NCBI GenBank assembly: GCA_041655035.1
Contig: JBAZCN010000004.1
Span: forward strand, 6,628-70,627
DNA from: NAT127 sp041655035
GTDB taxonomy: Bacteria > Pseudomonadota > Gammaproteobacteria > Pseudomonadales > Porticoccaceae
Direction of reading: 5' to 3'
Length of the DNA stretch: 64,000 bases
Part shown: positions 26,670 through 35,501 of the stretch, one piece after another
How the letters are laid out: every line of letters starts with the position of its first letter
Position numbering within the stretch: position 1 is the stretch's first letter
Notes under the pieces: model-generated
Databases searched by the model: none
Told to the model about the DNA's origin: nothing
What the model saw: the letters and a program-made list of their open reading frames with translations, nothing else
Translations under genes and position numbers: made by a program

Positions 26670-27953
26670 ATGCCAAGAGTAGCGAAAGAACTATCAGCGT
26701 TGGAGGTGAAACGCCTCTCACAACCGGGAATGCACGCCGTGGGCGGCGTGCCTGGGCTCCATCTTCAAGTTCTCCCCGGCGGAGGAAAGACCTGGCTGCT
26801 GCGGGTCACTATCGGGGCGACCGCGAGCGGCAAGCAGCGCCGCAGCGAGGTCGGCTTGGGCGGGTATCCGGCGGTGACGCTACAGCAGGCCCGGGACAAG
26901 GCGCGCGAGGTCCGGGAGAAGATCGCCCAAGGCATCGACCCGATAGCGGAGCGCAAGGCCGCGCGCTCCGCGCTGTTGGCGAGCCGGGCGACTGAGATCA
27001 CCTTCGAGGAGGCCGCGCGGCTGTGCATTGAGGCGAAGTCTCCGGAGTGGAAGAACGCGAAGCACGCCCAGCAGTGGACCAACACGCTGACCACCTACGC
27101 TTTCCCGACCCTCGCCAAACTACAGGTGCGCGACATCGACACGCCGCACGTCTTGGAAGTGCTCGAACCGATCTGGAAGGTGAAAACTGAGACTGCCGAC
27201 CGGCTACGCGGTCGCATCGAGGCCGTGCTGGACTGGGCCACAGCTCGTAAGTACCGCGACGGCTCCAACCCGGCACGATGGAAAGGCAATCTTGAGGCGA
27301 TGCTGCCCAAGCCGTCGAAGGTGGCGAAGAACGGCAACCATGCCGCGCTGCCCTTCTCAGAGGCTCCCGCATTCATGACGCATCTTCGCAAGATGGAAGG
27401 GACCGGCGCGCGGGCGCTGGAATTCACCATTCTGACCGCCGCCCGCTCCGGCGAGGTACGCGGGGCGAAGTGGGACGAAATCGACCTTGAGGCCGGAGTC
27501 TGGACGATCCCGGCGGACCGCATGAAGATGGGCAAGGAACACACCGTGCCGCTGACAGCGGACGCGGTGGCCCTGTTGAAGGCCCTGCCGGTGTTCGAGG
27601 ACAATAATCTTGTATTCCCTGCATCCCGTGGCGGCGAGTTGTCGGATATGACGTTGGCCGCAGTCATCAAGCGTATGCACGAAAGCGAAACGAAGGCGGG
27701 GCGCAGGGGCTACATTGACCCGAAACAGACCGACAAGAACGGCAACCCGAAGGTTGCCACCCCGCACGGGTTCCGCTCGACCTTCCGGGATTGGGCCGGG
27801 GAAATCACTAACCATTCCCGAGAAGTCATCGAACACGCCCTTGCGCACCAGCTCAAGGACAAGGCCGAAGCCGCCTATGCGCGCGGCAGTCTTTTCCAGA
27901 AGCGTCAGGCACTTATGGCCGATTGGGCCGCGTATCTTCACCCGAAAAAGTAA
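26670..27953 (+). CDS. int: P4-type tyrosine integrase
   Basis: Site-specific recombinase of 427 residues that catalyses integration into and excision from tRNA-Ser. An N-terminal DUF4102 arm-binding domain (GVPGLHLQVLPGGGKTWLLRV, VGLGGYPAVTLQQAR) is followed by a core-binding SAM-like domain (about 100-200) and the catalytic domain. Catalytic residues seen: R in TAARSGEVRGAKWDEID, H-x-x-R in TPHGFRSTFRDWA, H in HALAHQ and tyrosine in AAYARGSL. Full length, apparently active. It is the first gene inside attL, at the end far from the tRNA. Confidence 0.95.
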   Translation: MPRVAKELSALEVKRLSQPGMHAVGGVPGLHLQVLPGGGKTWLLRVTIGATASGKQRRSEVGLGGYPAVTLQQARDKAREVREKIAQGIDPIAERKAARSALLASRATEITFEEAARLCIEAKSPEWKNAKHAQQWTNTLTTYAFPTLAKLQVRDIDTPHVLEVLEPIWKVKTETADRLRGRIEAVLDWATARKYRDGSNPARWKGNLEAMLPKPSKVAKNGNHAALPFSEAPAFMTHLRKMEGTGARALEFTILTAARSGEVRGAKWDEIDLEAGVWTIPADRMKMGKEHTVPLTADAVALLKALPVFEDNNLVFPASRGGELSDMTLAAVIKRMHESETKAGRRGYIDPKQTDKNGNPKVATPHGFRSTFRDWAGEITNHSREVIEHALAHQLKDKAEAAYARGSLFQKRQALMADWAAYLHPKK

Positions 27954-28219
27954 AGGAAGCCGTTGATCTACAAGAAGATTTTAGCCTTCGAGGCTAGACG
28001 AGACGCCCTGAAAGTCTTATAGTCTTTCGCATATCCCGCCGGTTCCCCGGCGCGGACGTACAGAAATGGAGAACGAGTTGAGCCACTGGTGGCTCGACCT
28101 TCACCCGTTTCTGGTGCGAGTCATCCAAGGGGAAGCGTTCGAGCTGTTTGTTATCGGCTCCGCGCTTCCCCTTCTTGTTTTTCGGCAGGCGGCAGCGCGG
28201 ACGTATTGGAGCCGCTGCC

Positions 28220-28411
28220 ATGCAGACACAATCAACAAAATCACTCCGTCCAGCCCAAGCGGCTGAGTTCTTGGGCATCAGCCATGCCACGCTCTGGCGC
28301 TGGCTCAAGGAACGCCCCGACTTCCCACGCCCACGCAAGATCGGCGCGCGCACAACCATCTGGATTGTGGCGGAGCTGGAGCAATGGCGTGATGCGCAAG
28401 CGCATCAGTGA
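28220..28411 (+). CDS. AlpA-like helix-turn-helix regulator
   Basis: A 63-residue DNA-binding protein. LRPAQAAEFLGISHATLWRWLKERPDFPRPRKIG is the MerR-like winged helix of AlpA/phage excisionase regulators, with the conserved FPxPxK(I/L)G. In P4-like and PICI elements such proteins activate the replication or excision genes. ATG 28220 is used; upstream extension adds no recognisable sequence. It starts the early operon together with the next two genes. Confidence 0.88.
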   Translation: MQTQSTKSLRPAQAAEFLGISHATLWRWLKERPDFPRPRKIGARTTIWIVAELEQWRDAQAHQ

Positions 28412-28423
28412 GGAGACGGACCT

Positions 28424-28774
28424 ATGAAACCGAGCCTCACAGCGCAAATAGCTGCGCCCACCGAAGCCCGCCGCGCCGCGTATGTCGCGTGGTTGCTGCG
28501 CATTAACCCGCACCGCATCTTTCCCGCTGGACCCGAGTGCAACGCGGACGCCGATCAACACCTTGTTGATTCCGTTCTTGTTGAACTCGACCAACTGACC
28601 AAGCAAGCCGCCCGCTCCCGCGATACCTCGCCGCGTGCGCTCTGGTTCCGCCATACGCTCGACCACTGCAACGAGGTCATGAGCGGCAAGGCCAATCCCA
28701 CCGACAACGGCTGGTTCAACAACAAGGCCGGATACCGCCGGGGCATCCACCTGTTTCAGGAGGTCGCAGTATGA
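28424..28774 (+). CDS. Hypothetical protein, early island operon
   Basis: A 116-residue soluble protein without a domain that I recognise. It has an AGGAGA ribosome site seven bases before ATG 28424 and overlaps the primase-helicase start by four bases (ATGA). Sequence features are two hydrophobic/aromatic patches (RAAYVAWLLRINPHRIF and ALWFRHTLDHCNEVM) and a Gly/Asn-rich tail. Its position between alpA and the primase suggests a role in replication or its control. Confidence 0.75.
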   Translation: MKPSLTAQIAAPTEARRAAYVAWLLRINPHRIFPAGPECNADADQHLVDSVLVELDQLTKQAARSRDTSPRALWFRHTLDHCNEVMSGKANPTDNGWFNNKAGYRRGIHLFQEVAV

Positions 28775-30999
28775 TTGCTGACTTCCTCGACAACTACCGC
28801 TCCGGCGGGCCGTTCGTTCTCACGTCCATCGTCCCGGACGGGAAAACCGAAACGCGCACCTTCACCGACTCGAAGGAGGCGGAGGCGTGGGCCATTCGCC
28901 AGAACGAAAACAAGAACATCTACTTCCACGTCAATCGCACGCGGGGACCGCTGACGGCGAAGGCGAAGAAGGAGGATATTGCCGCCGTTGAATACCTGCA
29001 CGTTGACATCGACCCGCGCACCGGGGAGGACTTCGAGCAGGAGCGCGTCCGCATCCTTCGCTTGCTGACTGCCGAACTGCCCAATGGCGTCCCGGCTCCA
29101 TCGCTGGTTATCGACTCCGGCGGAGGCTTTCAGGCCTTCTGGCGTCTGACGGAACCGCTGAACATCGACGGCGACGCCGGCAAGGCCCACGAAGCCGAAC
29201 GCTACAACCGGGCGCTTGAACTCGCCTTCGGTGCGGACTCTTGTCACAACGTGGACCGCATCATGCGCCTGCCCGGTACGATGAACTGGCCGAACAAGAA
29301 GAAGCGCGACAAGGGCCGGGAGCCGCGCGAGGCGGAGGTATACAGCCGCACGGATGCCACCTATCCGCTGACCGCGTTCAAGGCCGCGCCTCCGAAGGCC
29401 GAAGCAATCACCTCCGGCGCACGTCCTGCCACCGGGAAGGCATCCGCGCCCGTGCCCTTGGGCGAGGGTATGGGGATGGGCACGGAGGAGCTGCTAGCGT
29501 GGGCGAAGGCCAACGGCAAAACGCTCAAGGAATCGACCCTTGCGCGCATCGCCACCGGCGAGGACCCGCTGGACCCGGCCAAGTACCCCTCCCGCTCCGA
29601 AGCGTTGTTTGCTGTCTGCTGCGACCTTGTCCGGGCCGGGGCTGACGATCCGGTGATCTTCGCCGCGATCACGGACCCGAATAACAAGATTGCGGAGAGC
29701 GTGCGGGAAAAACCCCGCTGGCAAGCCTACGCCGCCGACCAGATTCAGAAGGCCCGCGCGAAGGTGGCCGAAGCCGCACAGCTCCCAACATGGGACCGCG
29801 TGAACAAGGCAGGCGACCCGCTGCCCAGCTACTGGAACGCCCGGACGGCGCTGCTGCTGATGGGCGTGGAATGCCGCTATGACAAGTTCCGCGCCCGCCA
29901 CCTCGTGGGCTCCCATGAGTTGCAGGAGTTCGCCGGGGAGTTTTCCGACCACGCGGAGCGCATCTTGCGTGACGAGATTATCCGCCGCTTCGGCTTCGAT
30001 CCGGGCGACATGAACACGAACAAGGCGGTGCTATCGCTGTGTACGGAAAACCGCTTTGACTCGCTGATCGACCACCTCCATGCCCTCCCGGCATGGGATG
30101 GAAAACCGCGCCTTGATTCCTGGCTGATCGACTTCTGCGGTGCGGAGGATAGCCCATACACTCGCGCCGCCGGGGCCGTGTGGCTGACTGCGGCAATCGC
30201 TCGCGCCTTCGCTCCGGGGGTGAAGTTCGATTACATGCTGGTGCTGATGGGAGGCCAAGGCGTGGGGAAATCGACCGCGCTGCGCATCCTCGCGGGTGAC
30301 GAGTTCTTCTCTGATGCCGCCTTCCTTGGGGCGCGGGACGCCCGCGAAGTCTTGGAGGTGTCCTCCGGCGTGTGGATTCTCGAATGCGCAGAGCTGGACG
30401 GCATGAGCAAGAAGGACGTTTCAGCCCTCAAGGCGACCATTGCCCGGCAGGCCGACACCGGACGCCCGGCCTACGCACGCAGCCCCGTCACCGTCCCCCG
30501 GCGCTTTGTCTTGGCGGGAACCACCAATGAGGAGCGCTTCCTACAAGACCCGACCGAGAACCGCCGCTTCTGGCCGGTCGCCGTGTCCCGTGTAGACCTC
30601 GAAGGCCTGCACGCCGCACGTGACCAGCTCATCGCGGAGGCGCTGGCCCGCTACCGCTCCGGCGACTACGCGCTGACCCTGGAAGGGGAAGCCGCCACCG
30701 GCGCGAAACAGGCGCAAGCGCAACGCCGTGTGGTCGATGAAGGCTACATGGAGTGCCTCGAAGGCCTGCGCGACGAAATCCAGCAATGGAAGGGCCAATG
30801 GATCGTCAAAACGGAAGCGGTCTACAACCGGCTGGGCATCCCGCAAAAGGACCGCAACGGCGGAGTACCCCGGAGGGTGAAGGAGGCGATGACGGCGCTG
30901 AAGTGGAAGCCAGAAGGCCCCGTGCGGATCGACGGAGAACTATGCCGCATCTACGTCTGGGCCGGGGACGGAAACCCGGCGGGCCTCGCCCCCTTCTGA
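28771..30999 (+). CDS. Primase-helicase (VapE-like) replication protein
   Basis: A 742-residue fusion. Residues 1-200 resemble a RepB/AEP-type primase: EYLHVDIDP with the metal-binding Asp pair, then a SGGGFQAFWRL turn, then NVDRIMRLPGTMNWPNKKK. After a linker, residues about 380-700 are a VapE-type P-loop helicase (Walker A GGQGVGKST near 496; WILECAELDGM; arginine-finger-like AGTTNEERFLQDPTENRRFWPV). Such proteins initiate and prime replication of excised satellites. The repeat cluster just downstream (31016-31327) is a plausible target origin. Confidence 0.88.
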   Translation: MIADFLDNYRSGGPFVLTSIVPDGKTETRTFTDSKEAEAWAIRQNENKNIYFHVNRTRGPLTAKAKKEDIAAVEYLHVDIDPRTGEDFEQERVRILRLLTAELPNGVPAPSLVIDSGGGFQAFWRLTEPLNIDGDAGKAHEAERYNRALELAFGADSCHNVDRIMRLPGTMNWPNKKKRDKGREPREAEVYSRTDATYPLTAFKAAPPKAEAITSGARPATGKASAPVPLGEGMGMGTEELLAWAKANGKTLKESTLARIATGEDPLDPAKYPSRSEALFAVCCDLVRAGADDPVIFAAITDPNNKIAESVREKPRWQAYAADQIQKARAKVAEAAQLPTWDRVNKAGDPLPSYWNARTALLLMGVECRYDKFRARHLVGSHELQEFAGEFSDHAERILRDEIIRRFGFDPGDMNTNKAVLSLCTENRFDSLIDHLHALPAWDGKPRLDSWLIDFCGAEDSPYTRAAGAVWLTAAIARAFAPGVKFDYMLVLMGGQGVGKSTALRILAGDEFFSDAAFLGARDAREVLEVSSGVWILECAELDGMSKKDVSALKATIARQADTGRPAYARSPVTVPRRFVLAGTTNEERFLQDPTENRRFWPVAVSRVDLEGLHAARDQLIAEALARYRSGDYALTLEGEAATGAKQAQAQRRVVDEGYMECLEGLRDEIQQWKGQWIVKTEAVYNRLGIPQKDRNGGVPRRVKEAMTALKWKPEGPVRIDGELCRIYVWAGDGNPAGLAPF

Positions 31000-31015
31000 T
31001 GGGCGAGGTGCCAGA

Positions 31016-31327
31016 GTTACGCGAAAATGGGCGGGTTCCCCGTAACGGCCGGAAATCCATCAACGGATGGGCTTCCGGCTGTATTTTTTGCGCTCGGGTT
31101 ACGCGATACGCGTCAATTCCTATTAGACCCTTACGCGTATACGGCGCGACGCCCTACGCCCACGGGTCGGGCGGGAGCCGATCCCGTTTCTCCTCCCCTC
31201 CTGAAGTCTTTTACCTACTTTCCCCGTAACCGCGTAACGGAAAGCCGGGAAAGCCAGAAGCGTATGGGGTCCGGGGCAGTTACGTGGAAGCTGTCCCGCC
31301 GCGTAGCGACCCGTAACCGCGTAACGG
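31016..31327. repeat. Iteron-like cluster of GTTACGCG / CGCGTAAC, candidate origin
   Basis: In the 580-base gap after the primase-helicase, the octamer GTTACGCG occurs at 31016 and 31098 and its complement CGCGTAAC at 31231 and 31318. Near copies lie at 31130 and 31279. The last two exact copies are part of an identical 17-mer, CCGTAACCGCGTAACGG, at 31224-31240 and 31311-31327. A further exact CGCGTAAC sits near attL (26540-26547). Repeats beside a primase-helicase gene are the usual layout of a satellite origin. No gene is visible from 31000 to 31579. Confidence 0.6.
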
Positions 31328-31486
31328 CTCCCGCCCCTTGGGCTGATTCACCCCCGCACCGCCGCCCGGTGTCACGGGCCACCAGCGACCGCCCCACATA
31401 CAAGATCGCATCGCCTCAAGCATGGCGGAGGAGTCCTCCCCGCAGACCCCCATAGCGTCTGGAACTTCGGCATGGTGAGCGTATAA

Positions 31487-31506
31487 ACCCGCCTATACAC
31501 CCGCCT
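31487..31506 (-). promoter_or_regulatory. Central paired AGGCGGGT site
   Basis: On the minus strand, two AGGCGGGT copies 12 bases apart, the same arrangement as at both ends of the island. It lies upstream of a possible -10 TAGAAT (31537-31542) that would drive the recombinase-terminase operon. This suggests that the protein binding the island ends also controls the late genes. Confidence 0.55.
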
Positions 31507-31579
31507 AAAACCCTTTATCTTTTCACTTCCGGTCGGTAGAATCCCTATTGATAACAGCAACTTGGATAGGAATTCAATC

Positions 31580-32206
31580 ATGGCCCGCTTCATTCTGTAC
31601 GCTCGCCGGGCACTCGACACCGACCCGACCACCGAGGAGCAGTTCGCGCCGCTCCGGGCTTGGGCGCTCGCCGCTGGGCATGAGGTGGTGGCGGAGTACG
31701 CTGACGAGAACATCGACACCCGCGCCGCCCGCGATCCGCGCCCGTATCGGGACCGCGCGATATACGACACGCTCCGGGGCGCAGCGGATGGCATCGCTGC
31801 TGTTTCGCTCGACCGGCTGGCCCGTAGTGTGGGCGACCTTCAAAAGCTGCTCTGCGAGTTCTCCGTGGCAGGCGCTGGCCTGTACGCGCACGACATGGAA
31901 CTGGACACCCGGACTCCCGCCGGTCATGCCTTGATCGACGCTATCGCCGCCGTGGTCGCCTTCGACAAGGCCTGCCGTGTCGAAGCCCTCCGGCGCGGCC
32001 ACCGCAAGGCCCGGGCCAAGGGCGTGAGGATCGGCGCACCGCGCATTGCCCGCAGTCTTGAGGACAAGATCGCCGCCTTGCTCAAGGCCGGGGTAAAGCC
32101 TCATCGCATCCGCACGATCACGCACGCCGGGGCGTCCACCATCACCCGCATCAGGAAGGAACTGGAAGCCGCCGAAGCCATCGCCGCCGGGGAGGTGGAC
32201 GCATGA
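31580..32206 (+). CDS. Serine recombinase homologue lacking the catalytic serine
   Basis: A 208-residue protein with resolvase/invertase layout: N-terminal YAR motif, the DRLARS segment (residues 78-83), ELDTRTPAGHALIDAIAAV-type core, and RRGHRKARAKGVRIGAPR leading to a C-terminal helix-turn-helix. In active enzymes the start reads YxRVS with Ser as nucleophile; here it is YARRALD, so the residue is Ala11. DNA cleavage is therefore unlikely and a DNA-binding regulatory role more likely. ATG 31580 has TAGGA nine bases upstream. It overlaps the next gene by four bases. Confidence 0.82.
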   Translation: MARFILYARRALDTDPTTEEQFAPLRAWALAAGHEVVAEYADENIDTRAARDPRPYRDRAIYDTLRGAADGIAAVSLDRLARSVGDLQKLLCEFSVAGAGLYAHDMELDTRTPAGHALIDAIAAVVAFDKACRVEALRRGHRKARAKGVRIGAPRIARSLEDKIAALLKAGVKPHRIRTITHAGASTITRIRKELEAAEAIAAGEVDA

Positions 32207-32628
32207 GCCGCAACACGCAACTGACCAAGGGCGTTGTCCGCGACCTCGCCACCAATGGCCTGCCCGCTGCTTCACTGGACATCGTGCGCGGCCTCGCCGC
32301 CGAAGGGTGCCGTGAGCACGCTATCCGCCGGACCCTTGGGCTGTCTCCATCCCAATGGAACGCGCTCAAGAAGGATGACGCGGAAGGCGAGCTTTCGCCG
32401 CTGGCGCTGGCAATGGAGGAAGGCCGGGCCGAAGGCGCGGGCGAGGTCATCGCGGTCATGCGCGCCCGGATGAAGGAAGGCGATACGCGCGCCGCCGAAT
32501 GGCTGGGCGACAAGCTCTACAAGATCGGACGCGAGGATGGCCCCGGTGAAGCGCCCCGCGTCCTCATTCAAATCAACGCGGCCCTATCGCCGGAGGAGTA
32601 CGCGAGGGTGATCCATGTCCAAGATTGA
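32203..32628 (+). CDS. Putative phage terminase small subunit
   Basis: A 141-residue protein directly upstream of, and overlapping, the large terminase gene. An N-terminal helix-turn-helix-like part (SLDIVRGLAAEGCREHAIRRTLGLSPSQWNALKK) matches the DNA-recognition role of TerS proteins; the middle helices (AAEWLGDKLYKIG) may form the ring. The name rests mainly on position and the HTH. TerS selects the packaging site, so in a satellite it decides which DNA enters the helper capsid. Confidence 0.7.
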   Translation: MSRNTQLTKGVVRDLATNGLPAASLDIVRGLAAEGCREHAIRRTLGLSPSQWNALKKDDAEGELSPLALAMEEGRAEGAGEVIAVMRARMKEGDTRAAEWLGDKLYKIGREDGPGEAPRVLIQINAALSPEEYARVIHVQD

Positions 32629-34018
32629 CAACGTGATCCGCCCGACACCGTTTCAGGCCCGCGTGCTGGCGGTGCCGGAGGACGTGTTCTTGTTCCTTGG
32701 CGGTGGCCGCGGGGGTGGAAAGTCCTTCGCCCTGATGCTCCTGATCCTTCGCCACGTCCAGCAATACGGCCCGCGTGCTCGCGTGCTGGTGACGCGCCGC
32801 CGGTTGAAGTCGCTGCTCCAGTTCGCCGAAGAACTCCGGGGCTTGCTACGCTCCGCCTTTGGGCCGGGCGTTGCCTACAACATGAATGACAACGTGTTCC
32901 GGCTCCCGAACGGCGCGGCAATCTTCATGACGCATTGCGAGTCCATCAGCGCCCTACAAGATACTGTCCAAGGCCACACCTACAGCCTTGTGGTCGTGGA
33001 CGAAGCGGGCGAAGGCCCGCCGCTGGAAGTGATCGACCAGCTCGGGCTGTCGCTGCGCGCTCCGGGCGTCCCGCTCCGCATGATCCTTGCCGGGAACCCT
33101 GGCGGGGCGAACCATTCCGCCCTGTCGGAGCGGTACGTCACCGCGCGCGACCCTTGGGCCATATTCGAGTTCGCCGGGCAGAGCTGGGCCTATGCGCCTT
33201 CCACGGTCGATTCCAACCCGCACTTGCCGGAGGCGTACCAGCGCAACTTCGAGGTTCTGCGCACCACCGACCCGGCGCTGTACAAGGCGCACCGGCACGG
33301 CGACTGGTCAGCGATCACCGGGGACTTCTTCGCTGGATCGTGGCGGGCGGATGAAATGGTGATCGACCACCACGACCTCCCGCCGCACCTGTTCACCAAG
33401 TTGTCGCTCGCCATCGACTGGGGCAGCGCCGCGCCGTGCGTCGCCTTGCTCATGGGCACGCTCGCCTATGACGTGCGACTCCCGGATGATCGGGTGATGC
33501 CGAAGGGAAGCGTTGTCGTGTATGACGAACACGCAGAGTTCGACCCGCGCAACATCGCCCGTGGCACGGGCCGCTCGCCGTCGCAGATTGCGCCCGCGCT
33601 TCATGCTATGTGCGCCCGCTCCGGTGTCCGGGCACGGGGCGTCATCGACGCCGCCGCCGAAGCCAAGACCGCCGGGCGTCATGAGGACAGCATCAGCGAC
33701 TTGTTCCGCGCCGCCGGGGTTCGCGTCTCGCCCGCTCGCAAGGGGCCGCGTGTCCCGCGCTTCGAGGCGTTGAAGCAGATGATGATTGCGCGGGAGTTCT
33801 ACGTTGCGAGCCGCTGCTTGGGCTGGCTTCGCACCGTGCCCAGCTTGCCGCGCGACCCTCGCAACCCGGAGGACGTGGACACGAAAGCCGTGGACCACTG
33901 GCTGGACGCTACCAGCTATGGGCTTGTCGGTTCCGCTTCGGGCTTCGTTGTCATGGGCAGCTTCGACGGCCCACCGCCGCAACTACCCGACACCGGAAAC
34001 CGCATAATTTACGTTTGA
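32615..34018 (+). CDS. Phage terminase large subunit
   Basis: The DNA-packaging motor, 467 residues. ATPase domain: Walker A GGGRGGGKS (residues 29-37), Walker B VVVDEAGE (about 125-132), coupling region LAGNPGG. RNase H-like nuclease domain: LAIDWGS (near 266) and a C-terminal acidic VDHWLDATSYGL. Both halves appear complete. Unusually, no portal, protease or capsid gene follows, so capsids would have to come from another phage. Confidence 0.9.
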   Translation: MSKIDNVIRPTPFQARVLAVPEDVFLFLGGGRGGGKSFALMLLILRHVQQYGPRARVLVTRRRLKSLLQFAEELRGLLRSAFGPGVAYNMNDNVFRLPNGAAIFMTHCESISALQDTVQGHTYSLVVVDEAGEGPPLEVIDQLGLSLRAPGVPLRMILAGNPGGANHSALSERYVTARDPWAIFEFAGQSWAYAPSTVDSNPHLPEAYQRNFEVLRTTDPALYKAHRHGDWSAITGDFFAGSWRADEMVIDHHDLPPHLFTKLSLAIDWGSAAPCVALLMGTLAYDVRLPDDRVMPKGSVVVYDEHAEFDPRNIARGTGRSPSQIAPALHAMCARSGVRARGVIDAAAEAKTAGRHEDSISDLFRAAGVRVSPARKGPRVPRFEALKQMMIAREFYVASRCLGWLRTVPSLPRDPRNPEDVDTKAVDHWLDATSYGLVGSASGFVVMGSFDGPPPQLPDTGNRIIYV

Positions 34019-34030
34019 GGAGCGATCGCT

Positions 34031-34321
34031 ATGCGAATCTTTGCGATCATCGCCATCATCCTGCCAATTCTCGCCACCGTAGCGCACGCGGAGGACCGGC
34101 CCCTGTATAACGCCCAGGATACGCTCCGCCGTGCGCAGGTCGGCACGTCCTCGCCACGTCTCGCGCAGCCGGTCCGGGTTGCACCCGCGCCGACGCAATC
34201 CGGAAAGCCGGAGCCGTCGCGCTATGACCGCATGGATTGCCGCCGCGATCCGTCGCGCCCGCTTGATCGGGCCATTACTTGCCGCCCTGTCGAAGCCAAA
34301 AAAGTAAACCCAAGCCATTGA
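34031..34321 (+). CDS. Small secreted hypothetical protein
   Basis: A 96-residue protein with a signal peptide (MRIFAIIAIILPILATVAHA, cleavage after AHA). The mature part is basic and proline-rich and holds two cysteines (DCRRD and TCRPV) that could form a disulphide. AGGAG lies about eight bases before ATG 34031, 13 bases after the terminase. No known domain. A periplasmic protein carried with packaging genes is unexpected. Confidence 0.65.
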   Translation: MRIFAIIAIILPILATVAHAEDRPLYNAQDTLRRAQVGTSSPRLAQPVRVAPAPTQSGKPEPSRYDRMDCRRDPSRPLDRAITCRPVEAKKVNPSH

Positions 34322-34323
34322 TA

Positions 34324-34340
34324 TACAAACTATTTTTGTA
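34324..34340. repeat. Inverted repeat TACAAA-N5-TTTGTA
   Basis: In the 158-base gap before the 252-residue gene, TACAAA (34324-34329) faces TTTGTA (34335-34340). It resembles the other TACAA-type palindromes in the island (26570, 35740) and could be a further operator. Confidence 0.35.
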
Positions 34341-34479
34341 GACTTTCACTCCAATCGTCCACGAGAATCCCCGAAAGTGCCGGGCATTCAGCGTCCGGCG
34401 CTCATAGGTTGGGAGTGGCCCCGCCGGTGACGTGTCTTGAGCCCTCCCGAGTCGTGATGACTTTTCAGAGGAGCCCGAC

Positions 34480-35238
34480 ATGGCAACCATCGACTTCAAC
34501 ACCGTTCCCTCCGGCGTGACGCTGAATGAGGAACGCGCGCAATATCTCAGCGACCGCGCCACCGAAACCGCGACCGCCTTCACCCGCAAGCTCGAAAAGC
34601 TGCAAGCCGCCGTGGCCGAAGCCCGGGACCGCTATTCCAGCGAAGCTGACGAACTGATCCGCACCGCCTCCAGCGAGGACCGCGCCACCGCTCGCGCACT
34701 CGCCAAGAAGTCCGCCGCCAACAAGGCCGCGAACCTTCACCGCCAACTGATTGCCTCCTCCGAAGCCGACCGCGCCGCGATGCTCAAGGGCTTGAAAGCC
34801 TACGCGGACGAAGCCGCCGCCATCGCCGCCGTTTATACCTCGCCCGCCTCGATGCTGGGCCGCGTCGCGCTGGGCGATCCGAAGCGCACGCAATATCAGA
34901 TTCAGCTTGAAGGCGCGGGGCCGGTGGAACTCGAAAACGCCGCCCGCACGGCGATCATGACCGGCGATCTTGTATTGGGCGCGGCCATCGTGACCGTGAT
35001 CGACCGCCGCCCGAAGGATCGCCGCCCGTTCATGGTCCAAGCCTTCGCGGAGCGTGTCGTGGGCGATGTGTGGAAGCGGCTCAACGGCAAGCTCGAAGGC
35101 GTCCAACTCGCTTACAAGTCTGCCGTCGCCGCTGACCGCGAGTTTGTCCGTGGAAAGGCAGACCCGATCACCAACCTGTCGCTTGCGATTGCCGGTCAGG
35201 CGATTGCCGAAGCGGCGGGCGATGATGAGGAGGCTTAA
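34480..35238 (+). CDS. Hypothetical island protein with coiled-coil N-terminus
   Basis: A 252-residue, alanine- and charge-rich soluble protein. Residues 15-110 are predicted helical by eye (long A/E/K/R repeats, coiled-coil-like), then a more globular part (YQIQLEGAGPVELENAARTAIMTGDLVLGAAIVTVID). AGAGGAG before ATG 34480. It begins after a gap and is followed two bases later by the next small gene. I do not recognise the family; a structural or packaging accessory role is only a guess. Confidence 0.75.
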   Translation: MATIDFNTVPSGVTLNEERAQYLSDRATETATAFTRKLEKLQAAVAEARDRYSSEADELIRTASSEDRATARALAKKSAANKAANLHRQLIASSEADRAAMLKGLKAYADEAAAIAAVYTSPASMLGRVALGDPKRTQYQIQLEGAGPVELENAARTAIMTGDLVLGAAIVTVIDRRPKDRRPFMVQAFAERVVGDVWKRLNGKLEGVQLAYKSAVAADREFVRGKADPITNLSLAIAGQAIAEAAGDDEEA

Positions 35239-35240
35239 GC

Positions 35241-35492
35241 ATGAGCCTCGCTGACATGACCCGCGATGAGCTGCGGGAACTGATCGCGGAAACGGTCCGC
35301 GAAACGCTCACGCAGATGGGAGCCGATCCGGCGCACCCGCTGGAAATGCAGCGGGACTTCCAGCACCTCCGCCAATGGCGGAGGTCCGGCGAGGAGCTGC
35401 GCAGCAAGGGAACGCTCGCGCTGCTGGGCATCTTCCTGTCGGGCGTTGCGGGGCTGATCGCGGTCGGCTTTCGGGACTGGCTCGACAAGTGA
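35241..35492 (+). CDS. Small membrane protein, DUF6127-like layout
   Basis: An 83-residue protein: a helical cytoplasmic N-terminus (LADMTRDELRELIAETVRETL), a charged middle (DFQHLRQWRRSGEELRSKG) and one C-terminal membrane helix (LALLGIFLSGVAGLIAVGF) followed by a short tail. The layout resembles the phage protein family DUF6127, which often sits in head gene regions, but I am not certain of membership. It starts two bases after the previous stop. Confidence 0.72.
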   Translation: MSLADMTRDELRELIAETVRETLTQMGADPAHPLEMQRDFQHLRQWRRSGEELRSKGTLALLGIFLSGVAGLIAVGFRDWLDK

Positions 35493-35501
35493 GGCCCCGC
35501 C

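Noticed and set aside
28066..28266. 66-residue open frame starting MENELSHWW before the AlpA gene
   Set aside because: No convincing ribosome site, overlaps the well-supported AlpA-like gene in another frame, and no family similarity.
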